Source: Actinoalloteichus hoggarensis (lineage in GTDB: Bacteria > Actinomycetota > Actinomycetes > Mycobacteriales > Pseudonocardiaceae). Taken from it: a stretch of 64,000 nt of DNA. Position numbers and translations under genes: made by a program. Positions 21,334 to 28,922 of this stretch are shown one piece after another. The stretch is taken from the NCBI RefSeq assembly GCF_002234535.1, contig NZ_CP022521.1:5936001-6000000 (forward strand), read 5' to 3'. The notes beneath the pieces are model-generated. The model was not told the DNA's origin. It saw only the letters and a list, made by a program, of their open reading frames with translations, and searched no databases. Within the stretch, counting starts at the first letter, position 1. Each line of letters opens with the position of its first letter.

Positions 21334-21728
21334 GCGGTCACCTCCTGAGCGTCCGGCGACGGCTCGCCGAGGCGCTCGATCTGTTCGTAGTGGGAGATCT
21401 TGAAGTCCAGGATGTCGGCGCAGGCCTGCAATTCGGCGATCCGCTCGCCGACCTCCCTGCGATGGTCGGCCAGGATCTGCCTGCGACGCGCCGACGTTCC
21501 GGGGCCGAGGAGTCGGAGCCGTGCGTACTCCCGCATCATCCGGATGGGCATCCCCGTGGTCCGCAGCCGAGTCAGGAAGGACAGCCAGCGGAAGTCCTCA
21601 TCGGAGTACGCCCGCCGCCCGGCGCTGTCCCGCGCCGGGGGATCGACCAGCCCGATGCGCTCGTAATAACGCAGGGTGTCGATCGACAGCCCGCTGTGTG
21701 CTGCCGCCTGTGCGATCGAGTAGCTCAC
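21330..21728 (-). CDS. MerR-family transcriptional regulator
   Basis: A 132-residue regulator. Residues 1-70 form the MerR winged helix ([54 protein letters not shown]). A coiled-coil dimerisation helix follows ([27 protein letters not shown]). No metal-binding cysteine cluster is present, so an organic or redox effector is more likely. The GTG at 21728 is chosen because a promoter with the 19-bp MerR spacing ends seven bases before it; an upstream in-frame start at 21764 would lie inside that promoter. It is coupled to the reductase gene. Confidence 0.9.
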
Positions 21729-21735
21729 CTTGAGG

Positions 21736-21766
21736 ACAGTAGGAGCTGGAGTGCACTCCAGCACAA
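21736..21766 (-). promoter_or_regulatory. MerR-type promoter with 19-bp spacer and 18-bp palindrome; leaderless start
   Basis: On the minus strand a -35-like TTGTGC (21761-21766) and a -10 TACTGT (21736-21741) are separated by exactly 19 bases, the stretched spacing typical of MerR-activated promoters. A perfect 18-bp palindrome, GCTGGAGTGCACTCCAGC (21745-21762), fills most of the spacer. The GTG start codon follows the -10 by seven bases, so the transcript should be leaderless. Confidence 0.8.
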
Positions 21767-21924
21767 GCGTTTCCGTCGCAGCCGTCGACGACCGAGTGGA
21801 TCACCGGCCGCCGCGGCGCGGTCGATCTCCCGCCGCGGCGCCGTGATCGGCGGTCGAGCGGCTCGCGGGGTGATGGTCTCTGCAGGCGCGGCGATCAGCC
21901 CTGCCTCGCGCGGCGTCCGGCCGA

Positions 21925-22320
21925 TCAGCCGGGCGTGGCGTCCTTGGGCACGGCCCAGATCTCGAGAAGGCCGGCCAGCTCGCCGATCTCCAGCGTGCCC
22001 GCGGAGACCTGCCGGACGGAGTCGATCGCGACCTGGTCGTCGGCTTCGATCCACCAGCCGTTGATGTCGCACAACGTCACGGCGGCGACCCAGCCGAGCC
22101 GCCAGTTGCCCTCGGCGAGCGGCCGGGTGCGGACCAGGGAGTCCAGCAGCGCAGCGGCCTTGCGCCAGAGGGTGTCGTAGGCCTCGATCCCGAGCACGAC
22201 CGCTCGCGGCCGGTGGGCCGCCGCGTCGAGCAGCCCGAGGTCGCGGACCACGACGTCGCCGCCGGTCACCGCCGTGGCGAGCACGAAGAGGTCCCCGGCG
22301 TCGAGGTATTCGAAGGTCAT
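21925..22320 (-). CDS. Doc/Fic-like toxin of a type II toxin-antitoxin pair, degenerate active site
   Basis: A 131-residue protein resembling death-on-curing (Doc) toxins: FEYLDAGDLFVLATAV at the N-terminus, LGLLDAAAHRPRA, then ALLDSLVRTRPLAEGNWRLGWVAAVTLCDINGWW. The Fic/Doc signature HxFx(D/E)xN(K)R appears as R66-PLA-E70-G-N72-W73-R74. The catalytic His is Arg, the Asp is Glu and the Lys is Trp. The downstream helix DDQVAIDSVRQVSAG is family-like. It follows a ribbon-helix-helix antitoxin gene by 10 bases. Toxicity is doubtful given the motif. Confidence 0.75.
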   Translation of the reverse strand: MTFEYLDAGDLFVLATAVTGGDVVVRDLGLLDAAAHRPRAVVLGIEAYDTLWRKAAALLDSLVRTRPLAEGNWRLGWVAAVTLCDINGWWIEADDQVAIDSVRQVSAGTLEIGELAGLLEIWAVPKDATPG

Positions 22321-22330
22321 GTCCGAGGAC

Positions 22331-22537
22331 TCAGGCCGGACCCAGCCCGTCCAACAGTCCCCGATAGCGGGGCAGCACCCGGCCGAGGACCTCGCCCAGC
22401 TCGCCGTCGCGCTGTTGTCGGGTCCAGCGGTCGGCCAGCGCGAGCCGGATGACCTCCTGCTTGGACCGGCCCTCCGCCGCGGCGAGTTCCGCGAGCCTGC
22501 GGTTCTCCTCGTCGGTGAGACGCAGTGTCATCGCCAT
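22331..22537 (-). CDS. Ribbon-helix-helix antitoxin (CopG/Arc type)
   Basis: A 68-residue protein beginning MAMTLRLTDEENRRLAELAAAEGRSKQEVIRLALADRW, a classic ribbon-helix-helix DNA-binding domain. A charged C-terminal tail (RQQRDGELGEVLGRVLPRYRGLL) probably wraps the partner. The gene sits directly upstream of the Doc-like gene, the normal antitoxin-first order. The ATG at 22537 has a TACCAT hexamer seven bases upstream and no Shine-Dalgarno sequence, so it is probably read from a leaderless mRNA. It is likely to autoregulate through the GGTACC repeats just upstream. Confidence 0.85.
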   Translation of the reverse strand: MAMTLRLTDEENRRLAELAAAEGRSKQEVIRLALADRWTRQQRDGELGEVLGRVLPRYRGLLDGLGPA

Positions 22538-22544
22538 GACGTCG

Positions 22545-22564
22545 ATGGTACCGAAGTGGTACCA
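22545..22564 (-). promoter_or_regulatory. Antitoxin promoter with paired GGTACC operators
   Basis: Two GGTACC palindromes at 22547-22552 and 22558-22563 are 11 bp apart, about one helical turn, each preceded by T. Ribbon-helix-helix repressors often bind such closely spaced pairs. The -10-like TACCAT (22545-22550, minus strand) overlaps the downstream copy and precedes the antitoxin ATG by seven bases. Confidence 0.65.
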
Positions 22565-22800
22565 CTGGTTCCAGGAGCGGCGGGACCCGAAGCGGTCGCC
22601 GGCCCGCCAGCGGGCTTCGTCGCAGACAGACGGGTTGCCGAGCCCCGCGGAGCGCCCCTCGCCGGGTGTCGACGCGCCGCCGTCTCGGCCCCGAGACACG
22701 CCGCGTCGCCACCGTTCCGACGGCCTGCCCGCCTCGGAGCCTCGCGCTGCGCGCCGCCGGAGCTCCTCGGCCCGCGCCCGGCGCCGGCTATCCTCGGAGG

Positions 22801-23406
22801 ATGGCTCGGCCCCGAATCCACGACGAACAGCTGCGGCTTCGGCTGCTCGACCGGGCGGCCGAGCTCATCTCCACCCACGGCATCGACGGACTGAGCCTGC
22901 GCCGGCTCGCGGCCGACGCCGGGACGTCGACCACGGCGGTGTATTCGCTCTTCGGCAGCAAGGCGGCCGTGCTGCGGGCGGTGTACATCGAGGCGTTCCA
23001 GCGGCTGAGCAGGCGACTCGAGGCCGTCGCGCGCACCGACGATCCGGCCGGGGACCTGCTGGAACTCGGCATGGCCTATCACGGCAGCGCGCTGGCCGAT
23101 CCGCATCTGTACGCGGTGATGTTCCAGCGCTCGGGCTCGACGGCGTTGGAGGCCGACGAGGTGGCGACCGAGGCGGCGACGGCGGCGATGCGGCCGCTCG
23201 TGGAGACCGTGGAACGCGGCATCCAGGGCGGCCTGCTCGCCGACCTCCCCGCGCACGACATCGCCTATGCCTGCTGGGCGATGGTCCACGGCCTGGTCTC
23301 GCTGGAGTTGGACGGCTGCCTCGCCGCGGTGAACGTCTCGGCAGGCAGCTGCCGGGCGGCGCTCGCCGCGAACATCCGGGGCTGGCTCCGGACGCCCGCG
23401 GCCTGA
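22801..23406 (+). CDS. TetR/AcrR-family regulator
   Basis: A 201-residue regulator with an N-terminal TetR DNA-binding domain (LRLRLLDRAAELISTHGIDGLSLRRLAADAGTSTTAVYSLFGSKAAVLRAVY). Its C-terminal domain matches the WHG-type ligand domain seen in many actinobacterial TetR proteins (ALADPHLYAVMFQRS, YACWAMVHGLVSLELDG). A TATCCT hexamer lies six bases before the ATG, suggesting a leaderless transcript. The GGAGG directly abutting the ATG is too close to act as a ribosome-binding site. No obvious target gene adjoins; the convergent neighbour is the chitinase. Confidence 0.9.
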   Translation: MARPRIHDEQLRLRLLDRAAELISTHGIDGLSLRRLAADAGTSTTAVYSLFGSKAAVLRAVYIEAFQRLSRRLEAVARTDDPAGDLLELGMAYHGSALADPHLYAVMFQRSGSTALEADEVATEAATAAMRPLVETVERGIQGGLLADLPAHDIAYACWAMVHGLVSLELDGCLAAVNVSAGSCRAALAANIRGWLRTPAA

Positions 23407-23439
23407 TCGCGCGCACGGCCGGAGGCCGCTCGCCGGTCA

Positions 23440-23476
23440 CGTGAAGGGCACCGGGTGCTGACCGGTGCCCTTCACG
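23440..23476. terminator. Bidirectional terminator hairpin
   Basis: A perfect 15-bp stem (23440-23454 with 23462-23476, CGTGAAGGGCACCGG and its complement) with a 7-base loop lies between the convergent TetR and chitinase genes, 34 bases after the first and 50 after the second. There is no U tract, as is common in actinobacteria. Confidence 0.85.
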
Positions 23477-23525
23477 CCCGAGACCCTGCCGGGCGCAGGC
23501 CGCCCGTCGGGGGTCGGGTTCCTGC

Positions 23526-25121
23526 CTAGCAGGCTCCCAGGTCTTCCCAGACGCCCCATTCACCCGTGGTGCCCGGCGTCTCGCCCTGGGTCCACCACTT
23601 CGCCCGCCACTCGTGGCCCCCGTAGGAGACGATCGCGCCTCCGGTGTAGGCGGTGGCCGGGTTCCAGGCCGCCGCCGCGCAGTCGCCCGGCTCGCCGGGC
23701 TCCTCCGGCGGTTCGCCGGGCTCGCCGGGCTCGCCGGGCGGGTTCGGCGCGCTGGGCAGTTCGCCGTGGAGGGCGGCCATCAGCTCGCCGTTCGCGGTGT
23801 CGCCGTCCAGCGACCAGACCATCGCGCCGGACAGACCGCGCTCCCGCACGTACTCGGCCTTGCGCACCATCTCGGTCGGGTCGTCGTAGGTCCAGAAGGT
23901 GTTGCCGTCGAACAGCCAGGCCTGGCCGGTGGCCTCGTCACGGTGCAGGGTGGAGGAGCCTGCCTGCTCCTTGATCAGCTTGTAGTCGTTGATGCCCGCC
24001 TCGTAACGGCCGGGCGCGGGCCCCGCCGCAGGCTGGTGCAGGCCGTCGCCGCCGCCGGTCACGCCGGTCCAGCCTCGGCTGTAGAACGGGACGCCGAGGA
24101 CGAGCTTGTCGGCGGGTGCGCCCTCGTCGAGCCACTTGTCGACGACCACCTCACCGGAGACGAACAGCGGTCCCGGCTCGTTCTCGCCGAGCCGGAGGGC
24201 CGACTGGTGGTTGGTCGTGTTCTCCCAGCCGCCGTGGTAGTCGTAGCCCTGGAGCGTGGCGAAGGTGAGCTCGTCGAACACGGCGGGCACGTCGTAGCCG
24301 AGGTCGACCTTCTCCGGGTCGGCGGGCAGGAACGCGGTGAGCTCGTACTCCTTGTCGTGCTCGGCGCCGACCGCGTCGAGCTGGCTGCGCCACTCCTGGA
24401 GCAGGAGGGTGAAGTTCTCCTTGTCCTCCGGCCGGATCACGTTGCCCTCGGCGCCCTCGGAGCCGGGCCACTCCCAGTCGAGGTCGATGCCGTCGAAGAC
24501 GCCGAGCGCGGCGCCGGGGCCGCCCTGCGGGTCGCCGCCGATGACGGGCAGGTCACCGCGAATCCACATGTCGATGCAGGACTCGACGTGGGCACGGCGG
24601 GACTCGGCGGTGGCCGCCGCGTTGGAGAAGTACCTGGACCACGTCCAGCCGCCGAAGGAGATGTGGACCCGCAGGTGCGGGTACTTCTCCTTGAGCTGGC
24701 GGAGCTGGTTGAGGTTCCCTGCGAGCGGCTGGTCGTAGGTGTCCGCGACGCCGCTGACGCTCTGATCGGCGGTGTAGCGACGCTGGTAGTCCGCCCAGGC
24801 GTCGCCCTGGCCGAGCTGGTTGGCCTGGAAGCACTCGCCCTGTTCGGTGATGTTGCCGAAGGCGTAGTTGATGTGGGTCAGCGACTCGGCCGCCCCGGAG
24901 GTGTCGATGTTCTTGACCAGGTAGTTCCGGTCGTAGACGCCCCACTGGGTGAAGTAGCCGACCTTGCGGTAGCCGTCCTGGTCGAGGGCTGAGTCCGAAG
25001 TCTGGGTCGCGGGCTCGGCGGCGCGGTCCTGCGCCGTCGCGGGGACGGTGGCGACGCCCGCCATCAGCAGGGCGGCGGCGGCCAGGACGGGTAACTGCCA
25101 TCGACGTCGTTGTCTGGACAT
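23526..25121 (-). CDS. Secreted GH18 chitinase with C-terminal chitin-binding module
   Basis: Extracellular endo-type chitinase that hydrolyses beta-1,4-GlcNAc polymers. The 531-residue precursor has a signal peptide (RRRW basic stretch, hydrophobic core LPVLAAAALLMAGVA, likely cleavage after ATA near residue 30). The GH18 domain spans about 50-450 with the SxGG motif (HISFGGW), catalytic DGIDLDWEW (Asp210, Asp213, Asp215, Glu217) and the insertion typical of bacterial subfamily A enzymes. A Pro/Glu/Gly linker leads to a CBM5/12-type module (AWNPATAYTGGAIVSYGGHEWRAKWWTQGETP). The ATG at 25121 is preferred over the GTG at 25127 because TTGGAG lies five bases upstream. Confidence 0.95.
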   Translation of the reverse strand: MSRQRRRWQLPVLAAAALLMAGVATVPATAQDRAAEPATQTSDSALDQDGYRKVGYFTQWGVYDRNYLVKNIDTSGAAESLTHINYAFGNITEQGECFQANQLGQGDAWADYQRRYTADQSVSGVADTYDQPLAGNLNQLRQLKEKYPHLRVHISFGGWTWSRYFSNAAATAESRRAHVESCIDMWIRGDLPVIGGDPQGGPGAALGVFDGIDLDWEWPGSEGAEGNVIRPEDKENFTLLLQEWRSQLDAVGAEHDKEYELTAFLPADPEKVDLGYDVPAVFDELTFATLQGYDYHGGWENTTNHQSALRLGENEPGPLFVSGEVVVDKWLDEGAPADKLVLGVPFYSRGWTGVTGGGDGLHQPAAGPAPGRYEAGINDYKLIKEQAGSSTLHRDEATGQAWLFDGNTFWTYDDPTEMVRKAEYVRERGLSGAMVWSLDGDTANGELMAALHGELPSAPNPPGEPGEPGEPPEEPGEPGDCAAAAWNPATAYTGGAIVSYGGHEWRAKWWTQGETPGTTGEWGVWEDLGAC

Positions 25122-25319
25122 GGACACTCCAAGTGATTCGGGACCGGACCGACCGGTGCGACGCCGGGCCCGGCGACGATGCGCGTCGCGGGGAGCCGGG
25201 CTCGGTCGGTGGAAGGCGGGGAATCAGGTGCCGGGAAGGCGGTGTGGCGCGCCGAGCGTGATGTCACCGCTCGACCAAGGAGGCTCCGGGAAGTGCACTG
25301 ACTCTCGATCGATGGAATG

Positions 25320-25361
25320 ACCATCTGGTCCAGACCACTTCCTGTCAAGGTCTAGACCACT
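25320..25361 (-). promoter_or_regulatory. Chitinase promoter with two DasR-type (dre) operators
   Basis: Minus-strand hexamers TTGACA (25343-25348) and GATGGT (25320-25325) are 17 bp apart, giving a roughly 190-base leader. Two 16-bp sites resemble the DasR responsive element AGTGGTCTAGACCACT. Site 1 (25324-25339, core TGGTCCAGACCACT) lies in the -35/-10 spacer. Site 2 (25346-25361, core AGGTCTAGACCACT) lies at and just upstream of the -35. Their centres are 22 bp apart. This is the classic layout of N-acetylglucosamine-responsive chitinase promoters. Confidence 0.85.
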
Positions 25362-25379
25362 TGCCTCACTCGAACAGCC

Positions 25380-26291
25380 CAACAGGATCGGCCGGACACC
25401 GGCCGGCCCGGCGTGCGAACGGCGCAGCATCGCCGCGGGCACGGCCCGGCGCGGCTCGACTCGGCGCGGCGCGGCTCGGCTCGGCTCGGCTCGGCTCGGC
25501 TCGGCGCGGCTCGATACCGGCTCATCGTGGCTCGACGTGAGTCGATGTGGCCCGACGTCGGCCCGTCGCGCGGCGCGTCGTGGCTTGTTCCGGCTCATCG
25601 TGGCGGGATGCCTGCCCGTCGCACGGCCCGTCGTGGCTCGACGTCGGCCCGTCGCACGGTCCGTCGTGATTCGACGTGGTTCGGCAGTTTCGACGTCGCG
25701 GCCACAGCAGGCGGCCTGGGCGCCCGCGACGCCGGCGATCTCGGACGGCCCAGGGTCCGGGGCGGCCCAGGGTCTCGGATGGATCGGCGGTCTCGGACGG
25801 ATCGCCGAACTCCCATGGATCGGCAAACCTCGACGGCCCGGCGACCTCCCACGGCCCGGCGACCTCCCACGGCCCGGCGACCTCGTCCGGAATGACGACG
25901 GCACGCACGAGGGGCACCGGCCGTCGTCAGAGTGGTCACCGCCCGGTGCGACGGCGAGGCAGCCGGTTCGGCCGTCGCCGCCGTGGCGCCGTGCGGCTCG
26001 GCGGCACCACGCGCCCGACAGGGCGGACGCGGACCGCTACGACGCGCGGCCACGAAGGTCCCGGACGCTCACGTGCCCACTCGGCGCCCGTGGCCACCGG
26101 GAGGGCGGTAGGACGGCCCTGTCGGAACCTCCGGTCAGCAGGCCGTGCGCGGCAGTCGGTGTCCACCGGCAGACGATGCCGACGTGACGGCCCGCCGGAT
26201 CGCGACCGGCCGTGGCCCTGGACCGTCGCCGACAGCGGCCGTGCCGGTGGCCGAGAAGCGTGTCGCACCGGTGCGGTGTGGGATCAGCTGG
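25380..26291. repeat. Low-complexity intergenic DNA with short tandem repeats, no gene
   Basis: About 900 bases without a believable gene. Six tandem CTCGG pentamers fill 25475-25504. A roughly 18-bp unit containing GGCCCGGCGACCTCCCA repeats about three times at 25833-25885. Repeated GTGGCTCGACGTCGGCCCGTCGCACGG-like words occur at 25520-25680. The long open frames through it on both strands are by-products of the repeats and give unnatural peptides. Confidence 0.65.
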
Positions 26292-26915
26292 TCAGACCGC
26301 GCCGTACTGCCGGTCTCCCGCGTCGCCGAGGCCCGGGACGATGAAGCCCGACTCGTTGAGACGTTCGTCGATGCTGGCGGTCACGATCCGGGGCGGCGCC
26401 GCCATGGCACGGAGCCGTTCGATGCCCTCCGGCGCGGCCAGCGCGCACAGCGCCGTGACGTCGGTGGCGCCCCGATCGGCGAGCAGCCGGATCGTGTACT
26501 CCATCGATCCGCCGGTGGCCAGCATCGGGTCGAGCACGAACACCGGGCGGCCGGAAAGGTCGGCGGGCAGCGACTCCAGGTAGGGAGTCGGCTGGAGGGT
26601 CTCCTCGTCCCTGGCGAGCCCGACGAAGCCCATCTGCGCGTCCGGGATCAGCTGGTGTGCCTGGTCGGCCATGCCGAGGCCCGCGCGGAGCACCGGCACC
26701 AGCAGCGGCGGGTTCTTCAGCCGGTAGCCGTCCGTGCGGGCGACCGGGGTGTGCATCCGCTCGGTGACCACCGGGGCGTTCCTGGTGGCCTCGTACACCA
26801 GCATGAGGGTCAGCTCATGCAGTGCCGCCCGGAAGGTGGGGCTGTCGGTGCGGGCATCCCGCATGGTGCTGAGCCTGGCCTTGGCCAGCGGATGATCCAC
26901 GACGAGCAGGTCCAT
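26292..26915 (-). CDS. upp: Uracil phosphoribosyltransferase
   Basis: Converts uracil and PRPP to UMP, the key step of pyrimidine salvage. The protein has 207 residues, the usual length. Seen are [12 protein letters not shown], the PRPP-binding loop [18 protein letters not shown] and the C-terminal uracil-binding segment GDAGDRQYG. The start is the ATG at 26915 ([15 protein letters not shown], the conserved N-terminus); a TACCGT hexamer lies eight bases upstream, so the message may be leaderless. It is monocistronic here and fits the salvage cluster. Confidence 0.95.
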   Translation of the reverse strand: MDLLVVDHPLAKARLSTMRDARTDSPTFRAALHELTLMLVYEATRNAPVVTERMHTPVARTDGYRLKNPPLLVPVLRAGLGMADQAHQLIPDAQMGFVGLARDEETLQPTPYLESLPADLSGRPVFVLDPMLATGGSMEYTIRLLADRGATDVTALCALAAPEGIERLRAMAAPPRIVTASIDERLNESGFIVPGLGDAGDRQYGAV

Positions 26916-27163
26916 GACCGGATACGGTAACCGCCCGCGCCACCCGATCGGGCGAGCGAGAAGGCGGCGAGCGTCACGTCCGGCGTGTCCGCCGGGTCCG
27001 TCGCGGCGCCGGCCGCCCGAGACGACGGCACGCAGGCTTGTGCCTCTACTCCCCACACACACGCGACGCCGCCCGCCCGGTCTCGCATCGTGGCCGCAGT
27101 CGGCGCGTGGCCGCGCGAACTCGGTGCCCGCACGAACCTGACCGCCGCGGCCGGTCGACTGCT
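26916..27163. other. Intergenic, no gene
   Basis: This is the upstream region of upp, running into the decayed DUF397 copy. Nothing protein-like was seen. Confidence 0.45.
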
Positions 27164-27250
27164 CCGAAGAACCGCGACGGCGGAACCCTCGTCGTCAACC
27201 GCGCCGTCTTCGGCAGCTTCCTCGACGCGATCAAGACTGACAGGCTCCGC
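27164..27250 (+). pseudogene. Decayed C-terminal copy of the adjacent DUF397 gene
   Basis: In one frame this reads [29 protein letters not shown]. It parallels the end of the intact DUF397 protein 200 bases downstream (TKNRDGGALVVSHADFVDFLDTVKDDRLR) and is clearly similar at nucleotide level too. The N-terminal half is missing, and the final TGA is changed to TGG, so the frame runs on. It looks like the remnant of a tandem duplication. Confidence 0.7.
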
Positions 27251-27368
27251 TGGCCGCTGCATCGACGGACGGTGTCGAGTGATGTGTTCACAGGACACCG
27301 CCCGTCCGTTGCTTCTCGTCCGTTCGCCTGTCGGCTGCGGACGCCGAACGCTAGGAGGAACAGCTCTC

Positions 27369-27557
27369 GTGAACAGCTTGACCAGCCGGCGGAAATCGAC
27401 TCGGTCAGAGAACGGCGGCAACTGCATCGAGGTCGGAGAAGCGCCCGGCGTCGTCGGCATCCGCGACACCAAGAACCGCGACGGCGGGGCCCTCGTCGTC
27501 AGTCACGCCGACTTCGTCGACTTCCTCGACACCGTCAAGGACGACAGACTCCGCTGA
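27369..27557 (+). CDS. DUF397 small protein
   Basis: A 62-residue actinobacterial DUF397 protein: SRRKSTRSENGGNCIEVGEA, then VVGIRDTKNRDGGALVV and FVDFLDTVKDDRLR, the full domain. The GTG start at 27369 has AGGAGGA at 27353-27359. Such proteins usually accompany an XRE-type helix-turn-helix regulator of the BldB/WhiJ system in streptomycete-like bacteria and are thought to be its small partner. No such regulator adjoins here, which makes it an orphan with a decayed paralogue upstream. Confidence 0.88.
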   Translation: MNSLTSRRKSTRSENGGNCIEVGEAPGVVGIRDTKNRDGGALVVSHADFVDFLDTVKDDRLR

Positions 27558-27698
27558 CCCGCGGCCACCGGCTTCCGACCACCCGGCCCGATAAAGGCAG
27601 GCCGAAATCCGGTGGCCGCATCGCCCGGCACCGCCGCCGGTCGTCGTGACGCCATGCGCCTCAGCCGACTACGGAACCCGGCTCGCCGCAACGCCGCC

Positions 27699-28047
27699 TC
27701 AGCGGATCAGCTCGTCCAGCGAGCCGTCGCCGGAGTACGTCACCGTCACCTCCGGCGGACACTCCGCCCGCACCCGCCGCGCCAACTCCAGGCCCCACGC
27801 CAGAAACCGATTCCGATCCTTCTCTGTCGCGAAGATCGGCTGATCCGCCATCAGCAGCGGCCATTTCGACTGATAGCCCGGCATCCCACTCGGTGATTCC
27901 TGTGATCAGCCTCGGCGGCAACCCGAGCGGCTGACCCGCGTCCGCGCAGTCGGACTCCTCCGGGAGTACGTCACCTCGCCACAGCCAGAACGGCCCGGCC
28001 TGCCAGTCCACGCTGAGAGCGACCCGGACCACCGCACGATCCGACAT
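27699..28047 (-). pseudogene. Unknown protein gene interrupted by a one-base frameshift
   Basis: Reading from the ATG at 28047 gives about 56 natural-looking residues (SDRAVVRVALSVDWQAGPFW...PPRLITGITEWDAG). The sense then jumps one frame at a GGG run near 27877-27881 and continues as YQSKWPLLMADQPIFATEKD...VTVTYSGDGSLDELIR to a stop at 27699. Removing one G restores a single protein of about 115 residues. It could be a real mutation, a sequencing error or, less likely, a programmed shift. A GGGAGG site precedes the start. It is third in a small operon; the family is not recognised. Confidence 0.7.
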
Positions 28048-28069
28048 CACCGCGCCACCTCCCCCGGCC

Positions 28070-28345
28070 TCAACTTCCGCCCGCTCCCCCGTGCTCCGCC
28101 GCGTACTCGTCGGCCAGGGCGCGGGCGTGGTCGAAGTAGGCGGCGACGTCGGCGAGGTCGTCGACCGCCGCGGCGAGCAGGCCCAGCGCGTCGAGGAGGG
28201 CGAAGTCCTCGTCGCCCTGGCTGGCGCGGTGCAGCAGCGGCTCGATCTCCTCGATGAGCAGCGTGCGGGCGTCGCGTAACGCTCCGGCGGGCAGCCGGTC
28301 GACGGCGGCACGCAGCCGGGCGGCGACCTCTCCGACGGAGGTCAT
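28070..28345 (-). CDS. Unknown 91-residue helical protein
   Basis: A small, mostly alpha-helical acidic protein (VGEVAARLRAAVDRLPAGAL, LLIEEIEPLLHRA, FALLDALGLLAAAVDDLADVAAYFDHARALADEYAAEHGG). Its ATG overlaps the stop of the upstream 85-residue gene (ATGA), so they are coupled, and it ends 22 bases before the frameshifted third gene. No signal peptide, membrane segment or known domain was seen. The helical content and tandem arrangement suggest a binding partner of the neighbouring proteins. Confidence 0.75.
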   Translation of the reverse strand: MTSVGEVAARLRAAVDRLPAGALRDARTLLIEEIEPLLHRASQGDEDFALLDALGLLAAAVDDLADVAAYFDHARALADEYAAEHGGAGGS

Positions 28346-28599
28346 GACTCGGCCGATCGGCGGGCGGCCTCCGTGCGGATGAGGTCGGCGCAGCGGTGCA
28401 GTCTGGCGAGCACTCCGTCGAGTTTCCAGCCGCCGACGACGAGATGATGCACGGCGGACTCGGCCCGCCCGTCGAGCGATCCGGCCCACAGTCTCCGAAG
28501 TTCGGCGGCCACCCTGGCCGCCTCGTCCCTGCCGAGGACGATGTCCTCGATCGGAAGTCTGCGGGCGAGTCCGGCCAGATCCGTCTGCTGCTCGTCCAC
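28342..28599 (-). CDS. Unknown 85-residue protein with a central WAG motif
   Basis: A small helical protein starting at the GTG at 28599, with AGGAG five bases upstream. Two helices flank a turn containing W38-A-G40 (AARVAAELRRLWAGSLDGRAESAVHHL), followed by VGGWKLDGVLARLHRCADLIRTEA. Size and the mid-protein W-x-G recall WXG100 (ESX) proteins, but there is no C-terminal secretion signal and no ESX gene nearby, so the resemblance may be chance. It is first in the three-gene operon. Confidence 0.72.
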   Translation of the reverse strand: MDEQQTDLAGLARRLPIEDIVLGRDEAARVAAELRRLWAGSLDGRAESAVHHLVVGGWKLDGVLARLHRCADLIRTEAARRSAES

Positions 28600-28922
28600 G
28601 CCTGCTCCTCATCACGCCGGGCGTCGATCACATCGTGCCGGGAACGACGGACCCGACACAAAGGATCGCGTGAATCCCTCGGCCGCGAGACGAGCCGCCC
28701 CCCGCACTGACATCATGCCGATCACGCCGCGACGTCGTCGGCGCTCGCGGCGGCGGGCGTCCAGCGCCGCGCCGATCCGTCACCGCGCCGGCCCGCGCGT
28801 CTGCGGCCGGCCTCGGGCCGGGCGACTCGTCGACGGCCGACGAGCACCACCCCGCCGCGGCGAGTGTTCACGACGCTCGTCGGGCGGAAGATGATCTGCT
28901 GCCAGGCACTTAGACTGCCGGT
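28600..28922. promoter_or_regulatory. Divergent intergenic region with deoC promoter (leaderless)
   Basis: No gene is present. At its right end a TAGACT hexamer (28911-28916) lies six bases before the deoC ATG, so deoC is probably transcribed without a leader. The promoter of the small minus-strand operon must lie at the left end; no clear hexamers were found. Confidence 0.55.

Noticed and set aside
25224-26344. Several 100-220 codon frames on both strands between the chitinase and upp
   Set aside because: All consist of repeat-derived Arg/Ser/Pro/Ala runs with no third-position bias difference between strands; treated as low-complexity intergenic DNA.
28342-28599. Assigning the 85-residue WAG protein to the WXG100/ESX family
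   Set aside because: Only the size and a single W-x-G support it; there is no secretion motif, no ESX ATPase or membrane genes nearby, so it is left as unknown.
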